From Fagopyrum homotropicum (lineage: Eukaryota > Streptophyta > Magnoliopsida > Caryophyllales > Polygonaceae): 64,000 nt of DNA. A program made the position numbers and the translations under genes. This document shows positions 23,140-35,601 of the stretch, piece after piece. The notes beneath the pieces were generated by a model that was not told the origin of the DNA, did no database searches, and was given only the letters and a program-made list of their open reading frames with translations. Where the stretch lies: contig BSWB01000004.1 in assembly GCA_033239125.1 (NCBI GenBank), positions 35,027,501 to 35,091,500 of the forward strand, in the 5' to 3' direction. Each line of letters opens with the position of its first letter. Within the stretch, counting starts at the first letter, position 1.

Positions 23140-24822
23140 TGTTAGCATGAAATATTGTGATATTCTAGGCACTTATTTTGGTCACTTTTCCCTTATTATT
23201 GTGTACATGGATGAAGTTTGGAAGCAATTGTTAGCTTGTTAGTCTATTTTGTCAATATGGATGTCTACACTAGTTTTGTGTTTATTTTAGGTGAAAAGGA
23301 GCTAAATAAGAGCAGTTGAGAGAGAAAAGGGAGTAATCGATCATATTCAAGGATTAGGTACACATCAAGGAAGCTAAGGAAGGAGCTAGGATGAAGAATG
23401 TCACGACACAAAGGAAACCGCAAGTGTTTTACACTTCCACGCCCTGAATTACGGCCGTAGAAGAGTCCACGCTCTAAACCACGGTCGTGGAACTTGGCAT
23501 CATGAATGTGGAGCACTCCAGTAAGTTACACGGTCTAAAGTATGGTCGTGGAAATCACAAGAGACCGTAACCCCTTTCCACGCTCTAAACCACGGTCGTG
23601 GAAACCGTTGAGACCGTGATTTAGGCGATCTTTTGACGTGTCTTTACTGGCCACATGATTTACGTAATGGGCTTGGACAATATTCTTTCCGGGGACATAT
23701 AAAAAGGCCAGAGAAGAGAGTTTGAGGGCATCTCGCAATACTCGCGTTTTGATCCCGTTGAGACGCCGACGGACGTGAACGGCCGCTTACCTTGCTTGGA
23801 GCATCCTCGCCTAGGGTGGATTGAAGATCGCCAAGGTTTAGCCTTTTTCTTAGGTTTTGATATTGAAGACGGATTGACATCCCCTTCTTCGTTCTTGCCT
23901 AAGATTATTGTGAGGTTTTGTGTTACACATTCTGAATCCATTAAACAGTGATTCTTGTGTTTCGGATTCGAGAATTGGTTTTGAAGTTTTATTGAGTATT
24001 CGAGGGTTTTCATCTTTTATTCTCTTTAATTCAAATATTGATATCATGACAATGATTGTTGCCTAAAAGCCTTTAGCAATTCTAAGGTGAAGGGTTGATA
24101 GTTGTGGCTTAGGTGATGATAGACCGAGCGTAAATCGATTGGACCTTGAGAGTTAGAGAGATCTCGTCGACGAACCTAAATCACGGCATGCTCTTGGGTG
24201 TCCACGGCCGTGGTTCTCAAGATCTGACCGTGATTCACCCTAGTTTACGAACTTTGCTTTTACTTAGATCCAAGGTTTAAGATTAGCTTTAATCTGGTCT
24301 TGGCTTGCCCTTTCCTAGGTAGTAGGGAGACTCATCATCCTCTATTTCGGTTTCGAGTGTCACAACCTTAACCGTTTGAGTTTATCTTGATCCTTGGGTT
24401 ACAAGTTTGGGTATTTGAGATCAATTCTAGTCCTTAGATCCTTTCTATACTGAAGCCTCAACAACCTTTATAAAGAGTTCTTTGGGTTAGACATATAGGG
24501 TTTTGGAACTTCATCGTACATTACCTTACTTTAGTATACCTTTAAAATTCTCAACTCTGTCCTTATATCTATAGTATATCTTGAATCGATAGCCACAATT
24601 TGATACTTGGATCTTTAGGGTTGCTATTTTCCCAATATTTGCAAAGCTTTACATCTTATTTTCTCAATAATCTGGAATTGGATTTAGTTTCACCAAATCC
24701 CTGTGATCGATACTCTGGAATACTTGCTAATCTACGCCGATCCGTACACTGCGGGTTCACTTGCTTTTATTCTAGTTTTATAAATTTAAAACTTGATTGC
24801 ACGCACGTTTTAGGGGCGAACA
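23140..24822 (+). repeat. 5' LTR of Athila element E (1683 bp)
   Basis: Starts TGTTAGCATG and ends GGGGCGAACA, followed by a tRNA-Asp PBS. TATAAAAA lies at 23698-23705. It contains CCACGGCCGTGG at 24202-24213 and CCACGGTCGTGG at 23479-23490 and 23590-23601. It is diverged from the LTRs at 4517 and 44380, so E is a related but separate subfamily. Confidence 0.92.
23698..23705 (+). promoter_or_regulatory. TATA box of the E LTR
   Basis: TATAAAAA in the LTR, at a position matching the other Athila LTRs here. Confidence 0.6.
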
Positions 24823-24828
24823 AGTTTT

Positions 24829-24847
24829 TGGCGCCGTTGTCGGGGAT
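24829..24847 (+). other. Primer binding site of element E, tRNA-Asp type
   Basis: TGGCGCCGTTGTCGGGGAT, one change (C to T) from the PBS of C and of the reversed copy at 4492. It lies six bases after the LTR end. Confidence 0.9.
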
Positions 24848-24948
24848 TTGGTTTAGACCAAACTTCGGTTTTCGGTTGTCGAGCTTGTGAGCTTTGCTCT
24901 TGTTATATGATATCTCTTGTGAGTGTATTTGCAGGTTCTTTTAGGTAT

Positions 24949-26860
24949 ATGCGCAGGTCTAGATCCAACAAAGACCTCGTACCTTTTGATCCGGAACTTG
25001 AGAAAACTCTTAGGAAGAAAGCCAAGGAAAGATGACTGAAGATAAAGAGAAGGATTTACAAGCGGAGTTTGATGAATCTCAACGTCAACTTTAGTTGAGT
25101 GAAAAAGCTCGTAGAGATGCGGAAACAAGTCATCAATTCCAAATTGATGAACTCAGGGATATGATGTTGGAGTTGAATGATTCTAAGAAAAGGGTCAAGA
25201 AACCAACTAAGTCCTTTAGAGTGGAATCATCCGATGATGAGGAATTCGATCCGGATATGCCAACACTAGAGGAGATTGATCCATCGATTAATCCAGTCCG
25301 GATTAATCCAATACCAGCCGCCATTCCTCGTGTAGAAGAAGAGCCAAGAACTCTTGGCCAAAGGATGGATCCGATTCAGCAACCACGCCGTCTAGGTGTG
25401 AACTTTGATGCTGACGATATTCAAGGGTTTAGCTTCAACATGCAAGTTAATACCATCGTTCGCCAAAGCCAGTTTGGAGGAACGAGTGTTGAATCTCCAC
25501 ATCAACATTTACAGAATTTTGAGATTTTGATGGAGACAATGAAGCCAAAGAATGCAACCACCAACAATTACAAGATCAAGCCCTTCTTCTTCTCCTTGAA
25601 AGGGAAGGCATTATCTTGGTATCAAGCTCTTCCAAACGGAAGACTCAATACATGGGAGGATCTATCTTCAGAGTTCCTAACCAAGTTCTTCCCGCCATCC
25701 AAGACAGCGGAGTTGAGAGGTAAAATCAATGTTTTTTCTATGAGATATAATGAAAGTTTGTTTCAGTCTTGGGAAAGATTTAAGGATTTATTATTGGATT
25801 GCCCACACCATGACATTTTAAAATTGGAGTTGTTGGAGATATACTATAAGGGGCTGGATGTGGAAACACAATTCAAGCTCCAATCCCTTTCATGTGGCTC
25901 ATTCATGGACATGAGAGAAGATGATGATTGGGACTTCGTTGAGAAGCAAGCCCGAGTCATTGAGAAGTACTCTCACCGGAAGACAGAAGCTAACCGAGTT
26001 GAGCAAGGGGCGAAGCTAACACAAGCTGCTCAAACTCAGATGTTTTCCCTCAACACCGAATCTAAGGAGTTGAAGGAAGTCATTAGAGCTGGCCTTCAAA
26101 AGCCTAAGGAGCAAGATGTTGGTTATTTAGGAAACAACATAACCATAAAGGGAATGAGAACACCAATCGCAACAACCGGAACAACAACCGGAACAATTGG
26201 AACAACAACAACCGGAAAAACAGTTGGAACAACAACAAGAGTTCAAACAACAACAATTGGCGTTCCAACCAACAACAAAATTCCGGTAATTCTTATCCCA
26301 ATTCAGGAAATTCACTAACTCCACCACCTTCTTCTTCCATTCCTTTGAAAAGCCAGGGGCAAACATCTAATAGTGGAAGTACTTCGGGAAAGAGAAGCCC
26401 GATCCCATGCTGGAAACGATCTTGGGAAAGCTTCAAGAGCTGGAGAATCACATCACTAAGGTTGATAAAGCTCAAAAGGTTTTAGAAAACCAAATGTTTA
26501 GCAATGCTGAGGAAGTTCCTAGAAATCAAGGAAAACATTCAGGAAAGACGGAGGATAACCCGAAAGGAAGGGTGATTGCTATCACAACTAGGAGCGGAGC
26601 AACAACTACCGACCTGCAGCCTAAGTTTGTTGAGGTTTCCGTCGAAACGGAGAAGGAAAATGGGAAGGAGAAAGAAAACATCTACATTCCTCCTCCAGCT
26701 TACAAACCGCCCCTACCATTTCCGCAATCTAGAGCAAGAGCGCGTCAAGACAAGCAATTCGGTAAGTTCATTGACCTCATGAGCAAACTGCACATTAATA
26801 TATCTTTCATTGATGCAATTGTAGGTATGCCCGCTTATGGAAAGTTCTTAAAGGAGATCC
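24949..26860 (+). pseudogene. gag: Athila E gag and start of protease region, split by copia
   Basis: ATG at 24949 opens MRRSRSNKDLVPFDPE, the same start type as C (30705). The capsid part (about 25340-25960) includes RQSQFGGTSVESPHQHLQNF, KGKALSWYQALP, EFLTKFFPPSKTAELRGKIN and LLDCPHHD. An Asn/Gln-rich linker lies at about 26130-26330, then a helical segment and the YKPPLPFPQSRARA motif. No CCHC zinc knuckle is visible. Damage includes a frameshift near 25030, TAG at 25092-25094, and further frameshifts near 26135 and 26385. At 26860 the copia LTR begins. The remaining protease continues at 43777. Confidence 0.88.
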
Positions 26861-28107
26861 TGTTGGATTTTCGGTGTCCGGTTTTAGACCAAAGGGCCAT
26901 AGTCTAACTTAAGTGAGTAGACGGTTATTCCAATTGCCAATCAAATTAATATGATTTATCTTGAAGTGAAATAAATTATTAAACAAGGGTTTGTAATCTC
27001 CACAAAGGAGTAGACAAAACCCAACCAAGAGTTTGTAATCTCCAAAAAGGAGTAGACTAAACTCTAATAGAAATTAAGTTCAATTGCAAGTCTTATAAAC
27101 CGATTGTTATATGTTAAAACATTGACTTGGATTATGTAATGAGTCATTCATAAATGAATTTTCCTTCTAAGTGTATTCTCCCCTACACTGGGAATATCCA
27201 AATACCTTAGTGGGATAAAACGTTACACGTTACAAAGACTAAGTAAGAGACTTACTTGTCTTACTTTGTAGAAAGGGTATTCCTAGGTTTTGTCAATACA
27301 AAACCAAACTAAGATGGATGCCTATCCTTTGTCAATACAAAGGAACTATAATGGTCTTTCGAGTTTTACAAACAAGCTTATAAGAAGGCCTATCCAATGC
27401 CAATACAATGGAACTAAAAGCTTTATTGTTGCAAAAACGAATGTTTTATCAAGTGCAAATGGCTCTCCCTTTTATAGGCATAGCCACGGTTTTGGGGAGT
27501 TAAAAGAGGTTAAAATCGGTTATGGAAGTTACGTGGAAGTTACTTGGAAGATGGGCCTTGAAGCCCTAGAAAGCCCGAGCCCGAGGCTCACATAGGGAGC
27601 CCAAAACCGCTCCCCGGAGCTATCTTAGAGCTAGCTTATTTTTTTTGGTCCAAACACTTCCAATGAGCTTCATTCACTTTAATATAGCTAGGGTAAGCTC
27701 CAAAATTCCTCAAACACTCAATATCTTAGCTCAAGCTAGTGTAGCTCCTTAAGAAGCTTACTAGCTGCTTCATTTGACATTCACTAAGCATTTGAGCTTG
27801 GATTGCTCCCAATTTTTAACCATATATTCTTTTGGCAATATAAGACCTAAGAACCAAAGGTGTGCCGATAAAATGTGGCTAAAAAGCCCCAAACATCGGC
27901 CTTCTAAAAGCTAGCACAAGTTGACCTTCTCGTGAATCACCTTGCTTTGATTCGACTCCCCTTATAATACTAGTTGTTCTTAGTGCCGGTCACTTGTCTT
28001 GCCTCCCGCAAACCGGACCATAGTGACACACATGTGAACAACTCATTGCACCTTGTCTCAAGACAAGCTCAACGGTTACAATGAAGACTTAGCCCAAATC
28101 TCCAACA
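26861..28107 (-). repeat. Copia 3' LTR (left copy)
   Basis: 1247 bp, same orientation as 42522-43776. TATAAAAGGG on the minus strand at 27467-27476 is the likely promoter core. On the minus strand the adjoining internal sequence is AAATGGGGGAGGAA, a polypurine tract (28108-28121), which marks this copy as the 3' LTR. Confidence 0.9.
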
Positions 28108-28121
28108 TTCCTCCCCCATTT
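28108..28121 (-). other. Copia polypurine tract
   Basis: Minus strand reads AAATGGGGGAGGAA directly before the 3' LTR and would prime plus-strand DNA synthesis. Confidence 0.75.
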
Positions 28122-28645
28122 GAGCAAAGTCAAGAATATTTTAATAGACATATATCGAAACAAAATATTCGCATAATCATAAATATCTTTCGATTGAATT
28201 TATTGAATTAGTATAATTACACATTCTGCACTAAAGAATTGTTGTGTCCAAATGGATTGAACCACTTAACTTGTTTAAGTACATGAAGGCAACATACACG
28301 AAATTTACATTTCCTTTACAAATAAATGACACATTTAAAGGCTATTGTGCCCTAATCCTTTAATGAACATATAGGCGAGTCGACCATCTACTCCCTTGAA
28401 GAAGCCTTGACACTTCACGTTCACGTAGCCAACTCTCTTTTGATCTTGCACCTATAATTGCAATTTTTCAAAAGAGTTGTTAAGAAATTACATATTTCAA
28501 ACTATATATATTATATAGGCATAGAGCATTACCTTTGATGGACATTTTATGCTCACAACTTCTTAGAATGGGCTTTCCTTTTTGAATTCGGCTAAGGCAT
28601 CAAGCCATAGGCGAATTGGGTGTCCCATGACAAGTCGTTTTCAAT
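28122..28645 (-). other. Copia 3' noncoding region
   Basis: Sequence between the RNase H stop and the polypurine tract. I see no ORF or motif in it. Confidence 0.5.
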
Positions 28646-28831
28646 TTAGGTCGTTAACCCCATCCCCTTGGCTGACTTTTGAACTAAGTCCCTAGCCAAG
28701 CTCTTGGTTAAGTGATTGGCTAGATTATTGTGTGTTTTCACAAAATCGACCGATATTATACCGTGAGTTATGAGCTCTCTAACCGAGCTATGTCTCGCAC
28801 CAAGATGTCTTGATTTTCCATTGTACGTTTG
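28646..28831 (-). pseudogene. pol: Copia RNase H, C-terminal part
   Basis: The minus strand reads YNGKSRHLGARHSSVREL, then ISVDFVKTHNNLANHLTKSL and a stop, the standard end of copia pol. The N-terminal part is at 40228-40545. The two were one exon-like block until Athila C inserted; the GTTTG duplication flanks both sides. Confidence 0.9.
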
Positions 28832-30576
28832 TGATAGCATGAATTATAGTCTAGTTTTTGGGGTTTGTTTGGACGTTTTATCTTTCATAATCTGTATGTT
28901 TGTATATACATTATGTGATTTTACTACCATTTCATCTACCTTTGCGAGAATCGAGGTCTACACCTAGTTTCGTTGTAATTGCAGGTAATATGGTACGTTT
29001 TGCATCAAAAAGGAGCAAAAGGAGTCATGAGTCATTTGGAGCTACATCCAGGAAGCATAGCCATGGATTGAAGATCCACTTTGGAGCAGATTCGAGAGAT
29101 TTCACATCCAGTTGAGACTCACCTCGGTTGACCAGAGATTCATCTCGACCGAGGTGATCCAGGGACGCCGACTCGACCGAGGCGAATACCTAGGACGCGG
29201 CGAGAATATTTTATTCTTGGAAGAGATCTTTTAAATTTGGAAAGTGATCTTATATTTCTGGGCTTGGCTTCTGGAAGGAAGGAGATATGCAGAATATATA
29301 TTTTACCTATATTTATGGGATAATATCTTCTTAAGATTTATTATCTTTGTAGGGTTATTTTCCTATAAAAAGGGTCGGATTTCCCACAATTCAAGAACCC
29401 CGCATAGACGAACATCCGCCTACACCGAAAAAGACGCAGCAGCCGCATACCCCAATTTGGGAGAGAGTTGAAGAACCTTTTTGAAGGTTGAAGGAAGATT
29501 GAAGTCCATAGCTTTTATAGCTTTATTGAAGGGTTTTGTAAGATTGTCTTCAATTCCCTCAATTGTTGTCTTGTTTTTTTGGATTGTTATCCAAGGAACG
29601 CCTTGTTGTGATATTTGATTCAGTTATTGAAGTCTTTTCATTAAATTCTTCTTTGTTCAAATATTCACCTTCTTCCCTTACATTTAATACTTTCATAATG
29701 ATGATGAGTGGCTAATTTCCTTGTGTGATTCTAGGGTGATTGGCTGAAGGTTGTGGGAAAAACAATGATAGAATAATCTTAGATTTCAGTAGGATCCTGA
29801 AAGTTCGAGTCTTTAACCTTAACCCTAAGCATCTCGTTCGGTTGATGAACATCTCGGCCGGGGTGGAATTCTTCTGACCGAGGTGACTTATCCGACCTTA
29901 AACTGAGAGTTAAGTGTTAGAGTTTGCCAAATTCTATTCTTATTACACCTTTCCTGGTTCAATGCAAGCTTAGGATGAGACTTACCCGGTAATTCCTTAG
30001 TTTGTATACCAACGATCATAAGTGTAGGTAATAAAGGTTTAGCCTTTATTGGGGTTTGAGTGTGCTTCCATCCCATCTTTGTGAGTTAGCCTGAGACTTA
30101 CCCGGTAAAGGTTGATTCTATTCCCTTAGATGGTATGTTAGTTTGAGGTTATAGTTCTTTATCTTGATTCCTTGAGACTTACCCGGTAATAGGAGTTACG
30201 GTTTAGGATTAGTGTGTAGTGAGACTTACCCGGTGATCTACTCCACTTTAGAAACACCTTCCCCACGCAAAAATCTCAGCTTTGTCCGCTTATCTACAGA
30301 TCTTGAGTTGGAACCACAACTAGATGCTTTAATCCCTAGAATTGCATGTTTGCTTTATTGACTCCTTATTCATCTTTGATTGTGTTAATCGCTCTTGTGG
30401 TTAGAACTAACGTAGCATACCGTGTTGACTTTGTTTCACCGAGTCCCTGTGATCGACCCCTGGAATTTTCTTGCTTTTACTACGATTGACCCGTACACTG
30501 CGGGTTCGCATCCTTGTTTTAAGCTTAAGTCTAGGGTTATAAATTTAAAGCTTGCACACACCGTTTGGAGCGAACA
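28832..30576 (+). repeat. 5' LTR of Athila C
   Basis: Starts TGATAGCATG and ends GGAGCGAACA. It carries family motifs CTCGACCGAGG at 29144-29154 and 29173-29183 and weaker copies at 29830-29885. Four or more GAGACTTACCCGGT repeats lie between about 29970 and 30230. It does not resemble the LTRs of A/B/E apart from the last 100 bases or so (GTACACTGCGGGTTCGC, ATAAATTTAAAGCTTG). Confidence 0.96.
29364..29371 (+). promoter_or_regulatory. TATA box of the C 5' LTR
   Basis: TATAAAAA, with CCTATAAAAAGGG context typical of strong plant promoters; the equivalent in the 3' LTR is at 39015. Transcription would be expected to start about 30 bases downstream. Confidence 0.65.
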
Positions 30577-30582
30577 AGTTTT

Positions 30583-30600
30583 TGGCGCCGTTGCCGGGGA
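30583..30600 (+). other. Primer binding site of element C, tRNA-Asp type
   Basis: TGGCGCCGTTGCCGGGGA, six bases after the LTR end. It is intact, so minus-strand priming remains possible. Confidence 0.93.
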
Positions 30601-30704
30601 CTTGGTCTAGACCGAGCCGGTACGGTTTGCTCTTGGGGCGCTTGCCCCGTTTCATCTAACCACTCTACTTGAGTGACGATCTTTGCAGGTTCTTTCTTAG
30701 GTAC

Positions 30705-33575
30705 ATGCGAAGAACCCGCACTGGGAAGGAAATCGTTCCTTACGATCCCGAACCAGAAAAGACATACAAGCGACGCTTAAGAGAAGCGAAGATGGCCCAA
30801 CAAGACGATCACGATCTTGCGGCCCAATTGAGAGAGACGCAGGAGCTGCTACGTCTCAGTAAAGAAGAGCTAAGGCAAGAGAAAGAAGAGAATCATGCCA
30901 GGACTGCAGCAATCGAAGTTGAGATTGCAGCCATTCGGGACCAGATTCTACTTCGACCGAGGGAGGATCCAGTAGTTGATCCTCGACCGAGGCAGATTCC
31001 AGTACCTGACGCCCCGGCCGAGGTACTTCCACCTCGGATGCCAGTCCGAGATGTTCTTCTTGCAGGAATCCCACAAACCCTAGGTCAAAGGATGGACCCT
31101 AATCAACAGCTGAGGCGTCCAGGGGTGAACCTAGGAGATCCAGCGGATCATGACTACGAACTTCGACCGCAAGTTCTAGCCATGATTCGCCAATGCCAAT
31201 TCGGAGGACTAGAGAAGGAGTCGCCGCATCAACATCTTCAAAACTACGAGATCTTGATGGAAACCTTGCGACCGTCCAGAATTGAGAACAACAACTACAA
31301 GCTAAGACCTTTTTACTTTTCTTTAAAAGATAGAGCTCTTACTTGGTATCAATCTCTTCCTCCAGGAAAAATTAGCACATGGGAGGAGATGACTACAGAA
31401 TTCTTGACCAAATTCTTTCCCCCCTCAAAGACTGCTGAAATGAGAGGGAAGATCAATGCTTTCATCATGAAGGACAAGGAGAGCTTGTCCAAATCTTGGG
31501 AGCGGTTCAAGGATATCCTTTTGGATTGCCCACATCATGGGATTCCAAAGATTGAGTTGTTGGAGATCTACTTCAAAGGGCTGGACGGAAGCACCTAGTT
31601 CAATCTCCAACTACTCTCCGCCGGTACCTTCATGGACATGGCGGTTGACGAGGCTTGGGACTTCATTGAGAAGCAAGCCTTGCACATGGAGAAGTACACC
31701 CACCAAGGAGCTGAGGGTGGAGTTAAAAGAGTCAACTTTCAAGAGACTCAACCCAACAACAACCAGCTCACGTCCTTGAAGAACGACGTGAAGCAATTGA
31801 AGGAGCTCTTGATGGCTCAAACTAAGAAGGAAGAGCAAGGGCAAAGGAACAACAACAACAACAATAACGGGTACCGTAACAATAACAACGGACCCCGAAA
31901 CAACAACTACAACAACAACAATAGAGGATCCAATAGCAACAATTGGAGGGCGAATAACCAAAATCACGGTAACAATCACTCAAACTCCAATTCTAATGAT
32001 TCCTCTAACCCTTTCCTCTCTTCTCCTTCTTCTTCTTCTACTCCATTGAAAAGCCAAGGGCAAGGATCAAGTTCGTCTCAGCCGGAAAAGAAGGACGCAG
32101 TCCTTGAGGCAATCTTGATCAAGCTTAGTGCTATGGAGAATTCTATGACTTCATTTTCGAGGGCCCAAAAGTCCTTCGAACAACAACTTGCTAATAAGGC
32201 GAATGAAGTGCCAAGAGATCCAGGGAAGCTTCCAGCAAAGACGGAAACTAACCCTAAGGGCCAGTGCATGGCCATAACGACGAGGAGTGGACTCAAAACT
32301 GCAGATCCAGTACCTCGCTCGATGCAGACCACCTCGGTCCAGACCCAGTCGAAGAACACCTCGACCGAGATGCCAACCGAGGCGGCGCAACAAAAAGCAG
32401 GAGGAACGACAGAAACTTATGTTCCGCCTCCTGCATATAAACCACCACTTCCATTCCCTCAGTCCAGAGCCAGAGCACATCTAGACAAGCACTTTGGTAA
32501 GTTTCTTGACTTGATGAATAAGCTACATATTAATATTCCTTTCCTTGATGCTATTCTAGGTATGCCCGCCTATGGGAAGTTCTTAAAAGAAATCTTATCA
32601 AGGAAGAGGAAGCTGGAGGATGTTGGTGAAGTTAGGATGACATCTAAATCTTCGGAGCTTATCAAGATCATGAAGGAAAAGATGCCACCTAAGTTGAGAG
32701 ATCCCGGCTCATTTTGCATTCCCATTCAAGTCGGGGATGTCACTTGTGAAGCCCTTTGTGATCTAGGAGCCAGCGTGAGCATCATCCCGCTGGAGCTATG
32801 CACTAAGATCAGTCTTGGAGAGCCCAAGCCGGTCAAGATTCGACTTTACATGGCGGATCGCTCCATTACCCATCCCGTGGGCATTTTGGAGGACGTTCCG
32901 GTCAAGTTAGGTAACTTCTATCTACCTATAGATTTTGTCGTACTTGACATTCCCGCAGATTATCCAGTTCCTATCATTCTCGGGAGGCCATTTCTAGCAA
33001 CTTCGGGTTGCAATGTGGATTGCAAGAACGCCAAGTTGAAATTCAACGTTGGTGGCGATGAGGTGGAGTTCGCACTACTTGCGGCCATGAAAGGAGAGCA
33101 ACTAACTGATGATATCTTCAACATCTACGATGAAGAAGAATCAAGGGAATTGGTGAGCTCTATCCTTATTAACGATCCACTCGAAAGAGTTATTAGCTTC
33201 AGTTTAATGAAGGAAGGTATAGATGCTTCTTGTGATGCAGATATACGGAGCTTGAAGGCACTGGAAGAGGATCCAGGAGTTGAAACTGAGAAGCTAGTCC
33301 AGGAGACGAAGATCTCCAGTCTCGGTTCCAGTAGCAGTACCTCGACCGAGGCACTTTCTGGATGGAGCGAGGCGTCTGAAGAACACCTCGGTCAACGCCT
33401 AAACGCCTCGACCGATGTCGACAGCGAGATGACGTCAACTGAGATCGCTGAGAATAACAATTTTCTTACTCCCTTCTCTGATATTCACCCACAGTTGGCG
33501 GATCATTCCCTCCACCAACTTTCTAATAATAAAGGTCCTTGGTATGCTGATATTGTGAATTATCTTGTTTGCTAG
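30705..33575 (+). pseudogene. gag-pro: Athila C gag and protease, two in-frame TAG codons
   Basis: ATG at 30705 (MRRTRTGKEIVPYDPEPEK). A coiled-coil-like charged segment (about 30800-30950) is followed by a linker rich in the CTCGACCGAGG motif (30951-31045). The capsid includes RQCQFGGLEKESPHQHLQNY, RALTWYQSLPPG and EFLTKFFPPSKTAEMRGKIN. An Asn-rich linker (31840-31990) comes next; no zinc knuckle is visible. After PPPAYKPPLPFPQSRARA comes the protease with DLGASVSIIPLELC (about 32760-32800). The tail carries more palindrome motifs (32311-32385, 33340-33420). TAG at 31596-31598 falls where relatives have Gln, and TAG at 33573-33575 replaces the Gln of LVCQE. Otherwise the frame is open and continues into integrase. 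Confidence 0.92.
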
Positions 33576-34814
33576 GAAATACCGCCCGGATTGACGTACT
33601 CTCAAAAGAAGAGATTCTTCAAGGAAGTACGACACTACTACTGGGATGAGCCGCTGCTATTCAAGCGCGGACCGGATGGGATGCTTCGAAGGTGCATTCC
33701 GGAAGATGAAGTTAATAGCGTCATAAGGCATTGTCATTCACTTCCTTGTGGAGGACATGCTAGCACCGATAAAACATGCGCTAAGGTATTGCGTTCCGGT
33801 TTCTTTTGGCCTACATTATTTAAGGATGTGCAATCTTTTGTTGTTTCTTGTGATGCATGCCAAAGAACAGGGAACTTATCAAGGAGGAACGAGATGCCGC
33901 TTAATAACATCCAAGAAGTGGAAATATTTGATGTGTGGGGGATTGACTTCATGGGACCTTTCCCATCCTCCGGAGGAAACCTCTACATTCTCCTTGCCGT
34001 TGATTACGTCTCTAGATGGGTTGAAGCCATTGCTTCTCCCACTAACGACGCCAAGGTGGTTGTGAAGTTCTTGAATAGAACTATCTTTCCACGATTTGGA
34101 ACTCCACGCATCATCATCAGTGATGGAGGAACGCATTTCATCAACCGGAAGTTTAAGGCACTTCTGTCGAAGTATGGGGTAACCCACAAGGTATCAACCG
34201 CTTATCACCCTCAAACTAGTGGACAGGTCGAGATCTCGAATAGAGAAATCAAGGCAATTTTGGAGAAGACCGTCTCTAGAACGAGGAAGGATTGGTCCAT
34301 GAAATTGGACGATGCTCTTTGGGCGTACATGACAGCATTCAAGACTCCCATAGGTACCACCCCTTATAATTTGGTATATGGAAAGTCCTACCATTTGCCC
34401 GTTGAGTTGGAGCACAAGGCGTATTGGGCTATCAAATGGTTGAACTTTGACATCAAGGAGGCTGGCGAGAAACGCCTATTGGAGCTTAACGAGCTGGAGG
34501 AGCTGCGTTTGAACGCTTACGAGAATGCCAAAATCTATAAGGAAAGGACAAAGAGATGGCATGACAAGCGTATCATCCCAAAGTAGCTTAACGAAGGAGA
34601 CTTAGTTCTACTCTTCAACTCCCGCCTCCGTCTTTTTCCAGGTAAGTTGAAATCTAGATGGACCGGACCTTATGTTGTGAAGCATGTTTTCCCTCATGGT
34701 GCAGTTGAGATATGGGGCGAAGCTAGCGGAAGCTTCAAGGTCAACGGTCATAGACTTAAGAAGTACCAGCCGGAAACGCCGGTTGAGGAGGTTGCACCGA
34801 TATACCTCGTTTGA
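33576..34814 (+). pseudogene. pol: Athila C integrase, joined directly to protease
   Basis: It continues in the gag-protease frame. KKRFFKEVRHYYWDEPLLFK leads to the HHCC zinc site (HCHSLPCGGH, CDACQRTGN). The catalytic core has GIDFMGPF, IISDGGTHF and HPQTSGQVEISNRE (D, D, E). After TAG at 34584-34586 the frame continues through GPY-type RWTGPYVV to TGA at 34812-34814. All catalytic residues are present. There is no RT or RNase H: the frame passes from the protease tail straight to the sequence that in A follows RNase H (WYADIVNYLV here, WFADFVNYLV in A). The missing segment equals about 570 residues in A/B. Confidence 0.92.
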
Positions 34815-34855
34815 GACGCATCATGGTCCAGCTAGCGACCTTAAATCAAGCGCTT

Positions 34856-34873
34856 CTTGGGAGGCAACCAAAG
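34856..34873 (+). other. Conserved hairpin after pol, element C
   Basis: CTTGGG, loop AGGCAA, CCAAAG: as at 2590-2607 with one unpaired position. It lies about 40 bases past the pol stop. Confidence 0.55.
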
Positions 34874-35601
34874 GTATTGCTCTTCTTTCCCGTTTTCTAG
34901 TCTAGCTTAGATAGTTTTTGTTTTTGCTTTGCTTTGCTTTGTTTTTGGCGTTCTGGACAGACAACAGGAAGAAACACATCTGGAAGGACAGAAGTTCGAG
35001 ATTCTGAGAAGACAGAAGCACCTCGGTCACTGTCAGAGCACCTCGACCGAGTTGATTCTTGAAGCAACCGAGGCAACTAGGGTTTCTGCAGAACCGCCTC
35101 GGTCCATACCACCTCGGGCCAGTCGAGACCATCTCGACCGAGGTGACAGCAGATCCAGTAACAGTATAAAAAGGGGAAAATTACTTTTCACTCTTTTTTT
35201 ACCCATTTCGACCGCGGCGACAGATCCACTTCGCTCACTCTCGATTCTCGCTCGTTTTCGACGTTTTCTGCTTCCAAACCGAGATTGAAGGATAGAGGAG
35301 TCGATTGCAACTACAGATCTGCAAGAAATTTGAGCGTTTCGACCGAAACGAGGTAAAAACGTTCGAAAACCTAAACTCGTTCGTTTACTGATATTTGGGC
35401 TTTGGTTGCCCTTGATTCTGTTGAGGAAACCTTTAAGTACCCCTTAGGAAGCATCGGTAGTGATTTTTGGGGGAAAAGAACTGAAAATCAGAGAGTTGAA
35501 ATCGCACTGCCTTCGCCTCGGTCCAGTCGTTCTGCACCTCGGTCGAGGTGATTCTTGGAGTTTGTCAGTCGACCGAGGTAATCTGACAGTGCAGTTTGAA
35601 G
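34874..35601 (+). other. pol-ORF3 spacer of element C with palindrome array
   Basis: Noncoding. It carries at least eight copies or half-copies of the CCTCGACCGAGG motif: about 35017, 35041, 35066, 35096, 35110, 35130, 35510, 35537-35548 (perfect, as CCTCGGTCGAGG) and 35568. It occupies the same place as the CCACGGCCGTGG array of A and B. Confidence 0.6.

Noticed and set aside
30705..34814. Programmed readthrough of the three TAG codons in C
   Set aside because: The contexts differ from each other and from known readthrough signals, and relatives have sense codons, so mutation is simpler.
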